64,000 nucleotides of DNA, taken from Stagonosporopsis chrysanthemi. Its lineage: Eukaryota > Ascomycota > Dothideomycetes > Pleosporales > Didymellaceae. Positions within the stretch are counted from its first letter, which is position 1; each line of letters opens with the position of its first letter. Below the pieces are notes generated by a model. The model saw only the letters and a program-made list of their open reading frames with translations, was not told where the DNA came from and made no database searches. Location: the NCBI GenBank assembly GCA_022560025.1, contig JAFISE010000134.1:17017-81016 (forward strand), written 5' to 3'. Position numbers and translations under genes: made by a program. Shown in pieces: positions 12,523-24,962 of this stretch.

Positions 12523-14583
12523 GCTCGAGACACACTTTTCAATTCAAATGATCATCTTTGAGCCATACGTGGCCTTCTGTGAGTTTCATTGTTTTCAACT
12601 AATCGTGGTTGCAGGAGGTAGCTACGCTGTTGTCTTTGTTTGCATCATGTCGCTCTTGCCCTTCCTGGCACACGATTTCGCTTATCAGCTCCACCCAGGC
12701 CCGACAACCGACCACTCGTTTTCTGACCGCGAGCTATCCGTCGAAAGCGCGCGATATGGCACATTGGCACACTCTAGTTCATGATATACTCGGCCCGGCA
12801 CACGCCCTTAACAGGTACCACCCGGATCTTACTGGTATGCAATTTCCTTCGCAGATCATCATCTGCACATGGGACACGCCTTCGAAAGCCAGGCAGCAGT
12901 GAATCATGATCGTGCAAGGCATCACTCAAGACCATACGCACACGTTCGAAAGACCGTCATCATGGGAGGCGATGAGACCTCTTTCGTGGTATCAAGATCC
13001 ATGCTGTATTCCCATCTGCTTGGCCTCCTCATCTATCGAAGAGTGAGCTGCAGAAGCTGCCTTTACTCCTCCAGATCATCGAGAGTGATACCATGACGAA
13101 GACTGGCACACACGTTTATGCCCTCTACACCTATGCTGACAGGTGTGGCCTCCACGAGCCTTCCGGGTGAAGTGAGCGAGACAAGTGGCGACCCCACAAC
13201 CGTAGGCAACGCTACAGTTCAAGCATAACGGGCAGGTTGCGACCCGGTTCGCAATCGTTGACATGCTTGACATGAATGTACGAAAGCTGTGTCAACACAA
13301 TGGTCTACACTAGCCTGCAAGACCAATCTCCTCGTCGCATCCGCCGTGCATACGGTCTACACGGTGCTTATCGCAACGAAAGAAAAGCAATGCTGTGTTG
13401 CGATGATCTCATGAGGGAATTTTGTGCTGCCCGTCGGCATTGTTCACGTCGCCGATCTTATATGTGCGTAAGAGCAGGATGTTGTGAAAACTAAGGTCGA
13501 GTGGTCGGAAGCTGTGGGGGCCCTCCGCTGCGTAACCCTAATGCTCACCAGCTGCACAAGGCAGTCAGCCTTGTACAGCCCACCCTGCGTCGGACTGACT
13601 GCAGAAGACATGTCTGACAGTTTCCTGTTTTCTTGCATCAGGGATCCTGTCGGCGACTCAAGCTCTCAGAGGGTTGAACTTGCTAGACAGCTTAGCTGCA
13701 TTTGCGCACAGTCAGCATGTGATAAGAATTTTGAGCATCAACGTTTGTTTGATCTGTGGTGTTTCACTGCATTATGAGATCACGTCAAAAAGCATCTGTG
13801 AGTACGGTCCGAGACGAATGGATGCATGTGGGCTAATAAGGCAATTTAGCCATATTACCTTCGGCTCCAGATTACTGCACTTTGACGCAGTGACACGTGA
13901 GGCTACGAACAACAAACTTCGGATCTCGGACCGTCTATGCAGAGCCCCAATATCCATGTATGAATCTGAGGATGCTGGTCGCACATCTTAGCGACCCGGT
14001 GAACATCTTATCTTGGCGGGTTGAAACTTGAGCTGAGCCCCAGACCAAACGGTAAGCAATAGCGCCTCTAGGATGGAATCGATCATGAATCACTAACAAT
14101 CGTCGATCGTCAGATGAAAACAACGCCTTATCTCGGTTCTCCACATCGTCACTGAAAGGCGGTTGTGGCGTCCCCACTAAAAAGAACATCTGAGACCGTA
14201 CGGTGGCTGTTACATAGCGGTATTCTAATGTCGCTACTGATGTTTATCTATATTACTCTGACAGAATGCATACGACTCGCCTCCGTGCTAGGGCCAGCAC
14301 GGACTGCAAGACGCTCATGTCACGCCGATACCTCACGACTGCCTCGATGCCTTGATGGTGCTTTACCTCCACGCGACGTATGTATGCGCTGCCGCTTCTG
14401 GATGTGGATATTCTCCATACTCTTCCGGTTGTCAGAGCCTGAGTGGCTGGTCTTGGCTGCTTCCTTCAGTATTGAATAAAGCTACACTCCGACGGTGCAT
14501 GAAAGTGTTCAACAATCTGCATCACCCTTGTCGCGTCTACATTCAGCATCTTTGTTTCGACCTTCCAGAGCCAGACCGGCATC
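12523..14583. other. Intergenic, about 2 kb
   Basis: No open frame here shows a recognisable domain, signal peptide or paired splice sites. The right-hand part presumably includes the promoter and 5' UTR of the TmpA-like gene. I see no repeat or RNA gene. Confidence 0.5.
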
Positions 14584-16477
14584 ATGTCGAACGCTCAACA
14601 AACCCACTCTGTCGGAGGTCACAGTTCAGACTCCCTCGATGATGCCGAAAAGGGCATCTATGACAGCACATTGGAATTGATCGCACCTCCCCCATTTGTC
14701 TACGCTAGTGAAGGACGTCTAACACATCTCAACATTCCGCTTTCGCCGGTCTCGCCTGTTCACGAGGGAATCACACCTTGCACAAGCGTACCGGAGCTAG
14801 CACTACCAAAGCCGGCAAAGGGGGAAGTACCCGCGAAGGACGAGGTCACCCACGTAGAGGTGGTTGAAGAGCCTATCCAGAAGACAGCACCAGCGAAGCC
14901 CAAGGTCGGTCGGTGGATACTATTCGAGCTATGGTTTAACGCATACCGAAGGTTCTTTACATTCGTCGTCACATTCAACCTCGTTGGCATCATTCTGGCT
15001 GCGACTGGTCATTTCAAGTATGCAGAGAACCATCTCGGCGCATTAGTCTTGGGTAACCTTTTGTGCGCTATTCTGATGCGGAACGAGCTTTTCGTTCGTT
15101 TCCTTTATATTGTGGCTATATATGGATTGCGAAGTGTAAGTTTGTTGCTAGGTGAAGTGGAACTGCTGCTGACTAAGCCACAACAGTGGGCCCCTCTGCG
15201 TCTCAAGATAGCCGTCAATTCGGTGCTACAGCATTTGGGTGGAGTTCATTCAGGTTGTGCTCTGTCTGGAGCAGCGTGAGTTGATTCAAAACATTGAAGA
15301 ACGATGGCTTACGCTTCGGTAGCTGGCTCGTTTACAAGATTGTCGATATAGTGCGATACCGGGCTGTACAGCATCCGGCGGTCATCGCAAGCGGAATAAT
15401 AACGAACGTTTTCATTACCATTTCTGTTCTCAGCGCCTTTCCATGGGTGCGCAAGTGCGTCACAATCCCTTGCCAGGCGTCGTCGCATGTTAACCCTAAA
15501 TCAGTACTTACCATAATGTCTTTGAGAAACACCACAGGTTTATTGGCTGGTTGGGACTTGCTGTAAGTATGTAGCCATTAGCAAAGCCATCGTATACTGA
15601 CGCCGTTAGATGACCTGGGTCTTTGTAGTCATGGGCAATACTTACGACATCAAACTCGGTGAATGGAGGACAGACACCCACTCCCTCCTAAGTGAGCAAG
15701 AGCTCTGGTTCGCTGTCTTCATGACAGTGTTGTAAGTTACCTTTGGTCTCTGCCAGTCCCGCCGCTGACATGTTTCAGTGTGCTAATTCCTTGGGCTACT
15801 CTGCGTGAAGTCCCAGTTGAGGTAGAGATTCCCTCGCCAAAAGTAGCAGTTCTAAAATTCGAGCGAGGCATGCAGCAAGGCCTACTGGGGCGCATCAGCC
15901 GCACCTCAGTCATGGAGTACCATGCATTCGGCATCATTAGCGAAGGTCGCAAAGCCACACACCACTACATGATCTGTGGCGTACAAGGCGATTTCACAAG
16001 AAACCTCGTCGCCAACCCGCCACGAACGGTCTGGACACGCCAACTAAAATTCGGTAAGTGTCCTTAACAGTACCTCACATACATGACTAATGCGTTGCAG
16101 CCGGCGTCGGTCACGCATCAGCAATGTACAAGCGCGGCATCCGCATCTGCACCGGAACTGGCATCGGCGCCGCACTCTCGACCTGCATCCAAAGCCCCGA
16201 CTGGTTCCTTATCTGGATCGGCTCGGACCAGGAACGCACCTTCGGGCCTACGATTACAGGGCTGATCAAGAAGCATATCGAGCCTGAACGCATGATCCTG
16301 TGGGACTCGAAGAAGCGGGGTGGCAGACCGGATACTGTGCAGTTGCTGAAAGACACGTGGAAGAGTTGGGGTGCGGAGGTCATTTATATCACAAGCAATA
16401 TGCAGGGCAACGATGAGATGATGCAAGGGTGTCGGGCGGCGGGGTTGCATGCTTTTGGTACATTGTGGGACTTCTGA
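14584..16477 (+). CDS. TmpA-like integral membrane flavoprotein
   Basis: Resembles TmpA of Aspergillus nidulans, a membrane flavoprotein reported to influence asexual development; its relatives share a C-terminal FAD/NAD(P)-binding reductase-like region with some adenylate-forming membrane enzymes. Seven exons: 14584-15135, 15187-15275, 15323-15454, 15538-15562, 15610-15731, 15779-16053 and 16101-16477; 523 residues. Exon 4 is only 25 nt. An acidic, proline-rich cytosolic N-terminus (~115 residues) is followed by about six membrane segments (FFTFVVTFNLVGIILAA, LGALVLGNLLCAIL, PAVIASGIITNVFITISVL, FIGWLGLAMTWVFVVMG, ELWFAVFMTVLVLIPWA). The soluble C-terminal half carries GVQGDFTRNL and GTGIGAALS, a glycine-rich nucleotide-binding turn, and ends in a conserved-looking GTLWDF. 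The substrate and electron partner are unknown. Frame is kept across all six introns, which supports the model. Confidence 0.85.
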
Positions 16478-16676
16478 AAGATTATAGGTAATGTTGTGTC
16501 GCAATCACGCGGTGTCTCTTGGGCGTTCTAGGCATAGGGAAGGGTCTATTGCATGGTTGTTTGCAGTGGCGGCATATAAAGAAGTCCTGTAGATAAGTCT
16601 AGATGTAGAAAGTACTGGCGCTAATGAGCTTGTTATCGGAGTTGGTATCCTCTGTATTGCCTACCTGCTATCACCA

Positions 16677-18372
16677 TCAACAGGTATACTCAATATCAAG
16701 CACAACCCTCGGCACCCCCTCGAACTCCTGAGGAACAACATACGAAATGTTATAAAACAGATGATTCCTCAACGCCTTCCCATAAGTTACAGGCTGGCTT
16801 TCCAACCCCTCCGCCTGAACCCCAATCCTCACACAAGGCAAGTCCCCGTCTAACCCCGTGATCGTATTGCCCGCAAGCGTCCACTTCGGGGGCACATTAC
16901 TAAGCGCAAACGTAAAGATGTCACTGCCTTCCTGCGTCCTATTGGGGTAGCTGACCGTCAATCGATTCGGCTCCGCAACAGCGTGGATACTGCTCGCGCT
17001 GGGGTATAGCGAGAAGAACGTGGTCAGCGGGAAAGGTTTGTGGTCTTTGTCGCCAGCCCAGTGAACGATGGCGGGGACGAATTGATCGCCTCTATTTTCC
17101 TCTTCGTCGAGCTGCTGGCCTCCGATCATCATCTCACGACTCACCCACGATGTTGCGATACGCGAGTGCATCCCGTCCAGGTCGTCGTAGATGGTTTTGT
17201 TGATGTGTCGCGGCGGGCCAGTGAATGTGCCTTTTACTTTCGCCTGGACGTCAGTGGGTATGACTGCCTTGACGGTGTCAATGATGAGCGCGATCGCCGC
17301 GCCCTGCGCAATGTCAAAAAGTAGATCCCCTTCCAGCTTGTGCGGCTGGGGCCCGTGCTGGTGGCCGAACATGCCCCAGAAGAACATGGAGATGATGGAG
17401 GAGTGCTGTACAATGTCGCGTGTGTAGGCGCGGTCGTAGGGGCCAACCATCTGGCCGAGGTAGCCGTTGTAGTGTGCTTCAAAATCGCGCCAGAGTTCTT
17501 CCAAGATGATGTTCGCGTTCGATGTGAAGGTTTGATCTTTGGGTCCGTATTTTAGCTGTGCGCCGAGAGCCCAGGTGTCGATACCATAGTAGGTGGGTGC
17601 ATTGTACTCGGAGAGCGTGTTGGCGCCGTTGAGTTGGAATAGTTGAAGTAGTTTGGTCCCCTGGTCATTCGCGAAGTCGACAAACGCAGAGTTATTTCTG
17701 CGTGCGCCTATCCAACCGACGACTAGCGCTCGCATCATCGCAGGATTGCTGTAGCCCACGGTTAAATTGTCATCCTCAGGGAAGGTACCGTTGCGGCGCA
17801 TTCCGCTTACTGCTGCGATCTCAAGAGAGTCTTCAATACGAGAAACCAATTCCGTGCCGATGAGATTTCCGAATTCCTCGACGATTTGGATCAGCTGCGT
17901 ACCGACAAACTCGCGCCAGTTTGGATCATACGTCTCGTAGATCTTCGGTGGGTACAGCGTCGAATTTGTTGTGAGATCCGGCTGGTCAGGCGAGAGCTTG
18001 TACGTTCCATACCACGCAGCATGAAAGTTGTCTGTATATTGAACAGAAATGATGTTTTCAATAGCGGCCTTTGCGTGTTCGAGGTCATCGCCTTCATTAC
18101 GGTGCAGCAGGCCTGCCAGGTACCAGGCTGTGAACCGAACAGACCACGCACCTTTGTCGCTGTATGCTATATAGTTGTAAGACGCATCGTATCGATTATC
18201 TTGCACGAACATGGAGTGATCGAACAGGCTCTGTGCCTCTAAATATTTGTCAGCCGTGATCTTGGCAGATAGCTATGCACTTGCCTGCCGTCAAGGCCGT
18301 CTTCTTGTTACCGATTGCAGTCGCAGCTGCTTGCATGGCTAACGCCGCAGCAAGAAAGACGGTAGACCTCAT
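16677..18372 (-). CDS. Large secreted protein, unknown function
   Basis: Start MRSTVFLAAALAMQAAATAI is a clear signal peptide. Exon 2 spans 16677-18238 and begins AQSLFDHSMFVQDNRYDASY. Two intron models fit. One uses a GT donor at 18311 (exon 1 18312-18372, 540 residues in all). The other uses a GC donor GCAAGT at 18284 (exon 1 18285-18372, 549 residues). Both use the TTTAG acceptor at 18239 and the CTGAC branch. The mature protein is rich in aromatic residues with many helix-compatible segments and Trp/Tyr-rich repeats (SVRFTAWYLAGLL, YPPKIYETYDPNWREFVG, WSYLGAQ-like turns), suggesting an all-alpha toroid of the six-hairpin glycosidase kind, but no catalytic motif is recognised. Several N-x-S/T sequons fit secretion. 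It is convergent with the TmpA-like gene, 200 bp apart. Confidence 0.75.
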
Positions 18373-18861
18373 GTTTACTTCGTGCCCTGATCACATACGC
18401 TCCTGGGGCTGGCGGCATTATGTAGCCTCATCGGAAAACGTCTCGCGGGCAGCATGCTGACCGCCAATGCTCGGTACATCGTGAACCGACTTGTCTATCA
18501 CTCCTACTCTTTGAAGCAGGTCTTTTGTATCCCTAGCCTGTTGAGACTGCTATGCCGACGCTTTTCCGCATGGGCTGCGGAAAAATTGGATGGCGGGGTA
18601 GGTGGCGCTTCCCCGCGCATTGCGAGTCATGTCTCCTTTGTATTTCTGCTATGTAGAAAAATGGTTGTCTGCGGCTAGTCCATCTAATCTCAAAAGAACG
18701 TCAAGTTTTGATTGAGGGTGCAGAGATGGAAAGACGAAGAAGCTGAGATGATGGCGTGCTCGAACACCGAGTCAAGCGCCCCATCAGAGCTTCAGACTCA
18801 GAGTCACAGTGTCCGAACTGCTACATATTTTTCTTCCTCACAATCAAGTCCTAATTCTATA
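18373..18861. promoter_or_regulatory. Divergent promoter region
   Basis: Lies between the start of the secreted protein (minus) and the preferred start of the HAD hydrolase (plus). An in-frame upstream ATG pair at 18748/18751 would extend the hydrolase by 38 residues of Ser/Gln-rich sequence. Confidence 0.4.
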
Positions 18862-19629
18862 ATGGCTGAATTAAACGACTCTCGTTCTAAAGATCTACTA
18901 GCCCGCCTGCGCTCAGCGCAATACTACGCCTTCGACCTCGACGACACTCTGCACAGCTTCCGGCTAGCCTCCTCCACCGCCACAGCCTCCGTACTCACCG
19001 CCCTGCACAGCAGAACAACACACCCCCGGGCCTCCTTGGAAAATGAATACAAACGCGTTCTCGCGAATGGCACAGCCTCTGCATTCACAGACGGCAAGAC
19101 ATCCCACCAATACCGCGCAGAGCGGTTCCAGCACCTCGCACAGCATTTCAACATCGCCTTAACTGAGGGCGACCTGCCGCAGCTAGTCGACTTGTACGAG
19201 AAAACGCTTATGGAGAACCTGCAGCTCAAGCCAGGTGTGGAGAACCTTTTCCGTACGCTGAAGCGGTTTGGGTACCGGATCACGGTGATTACGGAGGGGC
19301 CGCAAGATGCGCAGGAAAGGACGGTGGAGGCGCTGGGAATAGCGCCGTACATTGACTACCTTGCGACTACGAACAAGCTGGGGACGGCGAAGGTGGATGG
19401 GCTGTTTGAGAGGGTGTTGGAGCATCTGGGCGTTGAGAGCAAAGATGTGGTCATGGTGGGGGACAGTTGGGAGAGGGATATTGTGCCTGCAATGCGTGCG
19501 GGAATCTATAGCTTCCATTACGATGAACAGGGCTGGGAGGCTGTTGAGAATTATGATGTCAGGAGGATTCGGGGTTTGGGGGAGCTACAGACACTCGTTG
19601 AGAGGGCTCATCGCGAGGCTGAAGTTTAA
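18862..19629 (+). CDS. HAD-superfamily hydrolase (phosphatase-like)
   Basis: Single-exon gene, 255 residues from the preferred ATG (MAELND). Motif I is FDLDDTLHSF at residues 24-33 with the nucleophile and acid/base aspartates at 25 and 27. The second motif is TVITEGP, where the threonine is expected to contact phosphate. The lysine of motif III may be K in LGTAKVDGLF, and motif IV is VGDSWERDI, giving Mg2+-binding acids. A helical cap of about 100 residues sits between motifs I and II, the C1-cap layout of beta-phosphoglucomutase or pyrimidine 5'-nucleotidase-type enzymes. The substrate is not determinable. The start at 18862 is chosen because the family usually begins 20-25 residues before motif I; an ATG at 18748 is also in frame. 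Confidence 0.85.
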   Translation: MAELNDSRSKDLLARLRSAQYYAFDLDDTLHSFRLASSTATASVLTALHSRTTHPRASLENEYKRVLANGTASAFTDGKTSHQYRAERFQHLAQHFNIALTEGDLPQLVDLYEKTLMENLQLKPGVENLFRTLKRFGYRITVITEGPQDAQERTVEALGIAPYIDYLATTNKLGTAKVDGLFERVLEHLGVESKDVVMVGDSWERDIVPAMRAGIYSFHYDEQGWEAVENYDVRRIRGLGELQTLVERAHREAEV

Positions 19630-22600
19630 GAAAGGTCTTGATACCTACCGGCCCTCCACTTCTGTCCTTGCTCGAAAAAGAAAAGATCACCGATGCAGGA
19701 AAAAGACCTCACTCTCTCAACCTCCCAATTACCGCCCTCGGCACCGCCCTAAATGTTTCGTCTCCATGATCTGCACCGGCTCCCCCATCTCGATTAGCAC
19801 CAGCCCTCTCCGCTGTCTTCTTCGTAACTCTCCTCAGCTCTGCCAGAAACCCTATCAACCTCCTCAAAACCAGTGGGTCTTCTGCTCCCACACCTTGCAA
19901 TCCTCTGCCTCAAAGCTGCGTCCGTAGCTGAAGTTAGCGTTGTTTTGGCGTTCTTCTCCTCAACGGCTGAGAAACACGGTGCTGAAAACCAAAATTTGTT
20001 TTTTTTTAGGGAAAAAAAAAGTTTACGTAGAAGCGGCGATCCTGTAAAGCTTCTGCAGCGTATTGCGACTGACCACGATATCGACATCGGCGAAGCTAAC
20101 AGCAAGGTTCATAATCGCGAGCGTATGAACGACTGGATCAAGCTGGTGTTTGCGGACGTGGTGGCCATTCGGTCGCACCAGTGAGCGCCTCTATCAGGCT
20201 CAAGCTACTCTAGCAGCTTAAAAAACGCCTATCTTGGTAACTTGCCAAGCGCGTAGATTGTGGAATTCACCGGCTGCTTCCAAGAATAGCTGCACAGAGC
20301 TGATAGCCGCCGGTAGAAGTGATCGACTCAGCAGTGGTTCCAACCTCCCAGGGTGCGACCAGTTGAATGCGCTTGCGCGCGCTCCTGGCCATCCACGAAG
20401 GGTCCTTGAACTCACGAAGCAGTGGCAGAACGAGACCATGAGTCTCTCAATCGTTGTTCGCTGGAGCAGCTGGAAGATCAGATGCAGTGTTCACAGCTAA
20501 CTTTGATACGAACTCAGGGCTCTCACAGAAGGTAGTTACGTACATGTCATGTGGTATGGCTGTACCAAGGCGGCACGAGCAACTGTAAGAAAGCACGCTT
20601 GCTATCCCAACACGTCGAGGTATCACCCTAAGCGCTTCACCATCACGCTCCCGTCTAACCTCCTAATATCGCTGATGCTGACACAGAGCCACTCTAAAGA
20701 ATCCCCCCTTCCACAACTCACCCATCTCAAGCAAACGTTCCCCGATTTCCTTCAACGTCAAGCAGAGCACCAAACTCGAGCAGCACACACATTCGCATCC
20801 ACAGGACGAAAAAGCAAGTTCGATCTCCATCTTCGTCGTGTGAACAGGACACTCGTGGACTGTATCGATCTCTGGCCACACCCACTGATTTTCCAAAGGA
20901 CTCAAACCTGTGCACGGAGGGGATACTCACCACATGTCCCATCCAGATGCACCTCTTTAGATTATGCGCCAGAGTGGTAGAATTCTTAATCATAGACAGG
21001 CCGTCTCTGCATCTCAGGCGCTGGGTACCATTGTTAAAGTTTGGACCCTATAAGCAGAGCAGGCTTGTCGTGTTGTCATTACTTCGGATATCTTCCAAAG
21101 TCAATTAGCAAGAAGGCGATTCGCTATGGAATGTCCATGAAGGAAATTGTCTTTTCGCAGCAGCTGTGATATTACAACATCGTTTCCGACAGCACTCAAT
21201 CCTCTCTACATATGGACATCAAGACCAGAATACTTCTACACTGAAGAAAAGATAAAGCCGCGAACCTGGTCGACCATCGGCGTTACTGCTGGCCCATGCG
21301 AGGCCGAAAGGTTAGACACGGCACTTGCCGTAGCTCAAACCATACCTATCGACCCCGTGAACGATATGAAATAAGCAACCAGCAACCCTCGGGCCGAAAA
21401 TTGCACACATCTACTGCGTACAGTGCCGTGCACAATTCACCCGACCCGAGGCACTTGTTCCCCGAGATGACCGCGCTCCTCCACAGGCCGTCCCCAGCCT
21501 GAGCGGCGCCACTTATCTTGGGCACGGTAGCAGATTGCTACGCTGCCCGACGCCACTCAATCGAAAATGACCTGCGACAAACGCGCGGCAAGGTACACCA
21601 AAGGAGAGAAATTATTCTGAAAGACGATCACGCGAGCAGCGACGTGGGTGTTTCGTGCCAGCAAGGTACGGGTGCTGCGTGTGCATACAAGAGGCCCTTG
21701 CGCACGATATGATCTCCCGTGCATGTGCCCTTCCAACGGTGGGCATGCAGCATCGCCAAGGCGGCTGTTGGGAGGCGGAGATAATATACAAGGGCTTTCC
21801 TATCTCTCAATTTGATGTGCAATGCTGACATCGAAGAGCTGTGATTGAGCAGACATGCTGAAAACTCAGTTGACTCGACTTCTAGTTGCTCAGAATGTGA
21901 GGCGTGCGGATTGGGCATGTAGCAACGGTGACAGGGTCGCGATCGTCGCTGTCGTATTATCGTGTTTACTGGGAATGCAATGTCTCATTTACTCGAGTAA
22001 AGCAGTGCCTGTCTTGTGGGCGATCAGCGCCATGTGCAAGGTCAGGATAGCCGGCTTGGAGAGGTGGAGCGCAGCCCTATGCATGAACCGCGGCACAATG
22101 GCATCCTTCTGGAAGCATGTTCGAGCCCAAACCGCTTGCAAAACCATGCTTTCCTTGTCTTGTTATCAATCGACGCGAATAAGCGCCACAGAAGGGAGGA
22201 CCCTGCGGCGCCGACGTTGCCACGCGACAAAGGGAGGAACATTAGCATAGCCACTCATAGCCGTTTCACTTCGACTGTCAAGTTTGGGATTGATCTTGAG
22301 AGACGACACGTTTCATCTCCCAGCGGTCTCAAGACTTTCCAATCTCAGCGTTAGCGTCCAAACATTAAGTGTTCCTGAAGCGGCTTGAGCTCTTAGCTTG
22401 CACTAATAATCGCGTGGAAGCTGTCCCGTGCGCGCGGCTCGATGGTCGCGAGATCTAGTGCATATTCGGTAAGCGTAGCGGACTATCAAGCCCCGGGATG
22501 ATGGCTGGGAAATGATTGGGGATGTCGCTGCTGAAGTTGTAAGGCTGAAGTGGGCACAATGAAGCCCGGAAAAAGGAGACGTCAATGCGTTTTCTTCTGG

Positions 22601-22923
22601 AAGATTGCATGGACAAGGATGCCGCCCTGCGGGAAAATTGCTGTAGTTTAATGAGGATGCTCGGAGAGCGGGATTGACGTGTCGAAATATTGACTCAGGG
22701 TAAATAAACTGGGTCGCAGAGCAGATCGCAACGCAAGACTGGAGAAAACAAGTTGGGAGTATCGGTGATGTAGTTCACTCGTATATCGACTGCGGGTCAG
22801 CAGCAGCAGTGCGCTTCCTGCTGATGCCGTAGCCATTACGTTGCTGCATGCTTGTCAATTCCTGTATGTGGCAGCTCGAATGGTCTGCGTGTCATTGCAA
22901 CAACTATCGAAAGGTCTCTCGAC
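19630..22923. other. Intergenic, 3.3 kb with no recognised gene
   Basis: Several short open frames occur on both strands, none with a known domain. Near 20006-20035 a run of nine T then TAGGG then nine A forms a short homopolymer palindrome. The frame 19873-20184 (+) ends in a plausible-looking charged helix, but it begins in low-complexity sequence and has no paired splice sites. This zone is the 3' flank of both neighbours. Confidence 0.45.
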
Positions 22924-23933
22924 TCAGACTGTGCGGCGATCGGTCATGACTCTGACAATGCTTCCGGGACCAGCAACTTCCACAAGCTATCAAAGCAGTC
23001 AGCAATTGGCCATTGACAGTGCACTGGTGGCGTCGCCAAAGGCAAGGGATGTCGCCCAAGTGGCGCAGGACACTCTTGGTGCATGCGAAGCACGTACCTT
23101 CTCGTGCCAGCTCAGCAATACGCTCATAGCCTGACCACCTCCCTCTCCTCCGCCCCGTGAGTGTACCTGCGAAAAGCCAGTTGCTTGTGGAGTGACGTTG
23201 CGCGCGGTGGCAGCTGGGGCCGCCTGTGTCATGCCCTTGTAACTGCAGATCCAAGTCGTCAGCAAATGACATTGCAGCAATGTGTCTGGCAGTCTAATGT
23301 GCTGCGCGCGACAACACGAACTACAGGGTGTCGGGGTCATACATGTATTTCATGAGGACGTCCAATGCTTCTGTTCCACCAGGCATGCTGTATATGCGGC
23401 TGAGCATCTGGGCGATCTCAGCTTGTCGGATCGATTGGAGGACTTCGAGAACGATGGCAAGGTATGCTTCCTAAGATAGAGAATAGTGGTCAGTCGTGCG
23501 TCCCTCGATTTGTGGTTGTACAATGTTGATGTGTCCCGGTTGCTGGATACCCAAGCCCATAGCCATGGTAACGTCGTGACCATGTCGCAGCGGTTGTGGA
23601 TACGTCCAGTGGCCCTGTCTCACAGCTACAGAGCGGGGTGCATGTGGCGCCGCAACGCTGTACATGGCTGTGGTTGCAGTGCTTGGGAGGGAGCAGGCAA
23701 CGACGTACCTTGCCCTTGTCATCAGCGCCATATGGTGGGGCCTCCAGAGCGCCCTGGAGAGCGCCCTCGTTGTCGCCGCCTCTCAGGAGCTGCCGTATTT
23801 GCTGGGCGGTGTTCTGGACGTCGGCGGTCGATACGGGCTCGACAGCAGGTGTGAGAGAACTGAGGTCGAAGTTGGCGGGGCTGTCTGGGTCCAGGGCATC
23901 GATATTAATGGTCCGCCAGTTGATGTTGGCCAT
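22924..23933 (-). CDS. ARC15: Arp2/3 complex subunit 5 (p16-Arc / ARPC5)
   Basis: Smallest subunit of the seven-protein Arp2/3 complex, which nucleates branched actin at endocytic patches; it tethers Arp2 to the core. Four exons on the minus strand: 23709-23933, 23343-23470, 23098-23242 and 22924-22986, with introns 23471-23708, 23243-23342 and 22987-23097; 186 residues. Diagnostic segments are the start MANINWRTINIDALDPD, IRQLLRGGDNEGAL in exon 1, YLAIVLEVLQSIRQAE and GGTEALDVLMKYIYKG across exons 2-3, GQAMSVLLSWHEK at the end of exon 3, and LVEVAGPGSIVRVMTDRRTV at the C-terminus. Exon 3 carries a Gln/Gly-rich insertion usual in filamentous fungi. Reading on without splicing after exon 2 meets an early stop (DPDTL*), so the intron is required. 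Confidence 0.95.
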
Positions 23934-24962
23934 GCTGGCGGTGGTGCAGTGGGCTTCGACGGAGGAAGTGAGGGTGGCAGTGTGCGTGCAGGTGGCTGTG
24001 AAGGCGTTGCCGTGTGCAGGGGAGCTTGAGGTGAGGTCGCAACTCGGGCGCCATGTCGTGGGGTGCAGAGCTCCACCTTCCTGGCTTGGCGTGCTGGCGG
24101 CAGGCGCCTGCCAAAGGCGGCGGGAGCTTCTTGCGGAGCCGCCAATTGTTGCACAAGCAAGGGTCGGCACTCAGTCACGTCAGAACCAGCTCGGTATCGA
24201 TGATCATACGTCGTGGGAATTATCGATGTTGCGGTGGCGAGCAATGATGGCGTCACACTGTCACAGGTGCAACTGCAGCGGCTCCACGGCACTGGATGAG
24301 GCGGCGACAGTCGGAGACGAGCAGGGGGGAAAGTTGTACGATGATAATGTTGTACATTGTTATTAGTCTATATCCCAATTGTGCCGTGAGGCGTGTACCC
24401 GAGACCCAGGCACTGTCTGTCTAAAAATCAAATTGCCGTGGCAGGCGGTCCATCTCTGCGTGTCCAAAGATGGCCGTCCAAGAAATGCAAGTGCGCCGAT
24501 TGCTCGTCCTGAATCTAACGTATCCAGTGAAGCTCGCCGAGCTATCGTACAAAAACAATTCGTGTCCATGAGAGCCAATGAAGGCAGACAACGAATCTTC
24601 TACCATATACATGTGTACCAACAAGAAGAAAGAAAATACCGTTTTGATATCTATGCCGGGAGGCCCAACCTGATCTATAGTGAACGCCGATGAAAAAGAA
24701 CTTTTTGCCGTAAGGAGATGCTGTCGCTAAACGGAGGGAGGACGCAAGGGGAAACCAGGACCGATCGAAGGGTCGTCGCTAACGGAGGGCGGGAACTGGT
24801 AAACGCAGGGGTATTGTGCGGCTGACGAAGGGAAGCGATCGCGAGAATTATAAGGCGTGATCTCGAAAGAGGCGAATCGGAAGTAGTATCCTCAGAGAAT
24901 GCGAAGGATTGCGCCAATGATGGTGGTTGTTGTGATGGTGAGGAAATGAAATATGGCTGGAG

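Noticed and set aside
19998..20040. T9...A9 homopolymer palindrome as a possible retro-insertion mark or terminator
   Set aside because: Too short and isolated; no target-site duplication, and fungal Pol II terminators do not take this form.
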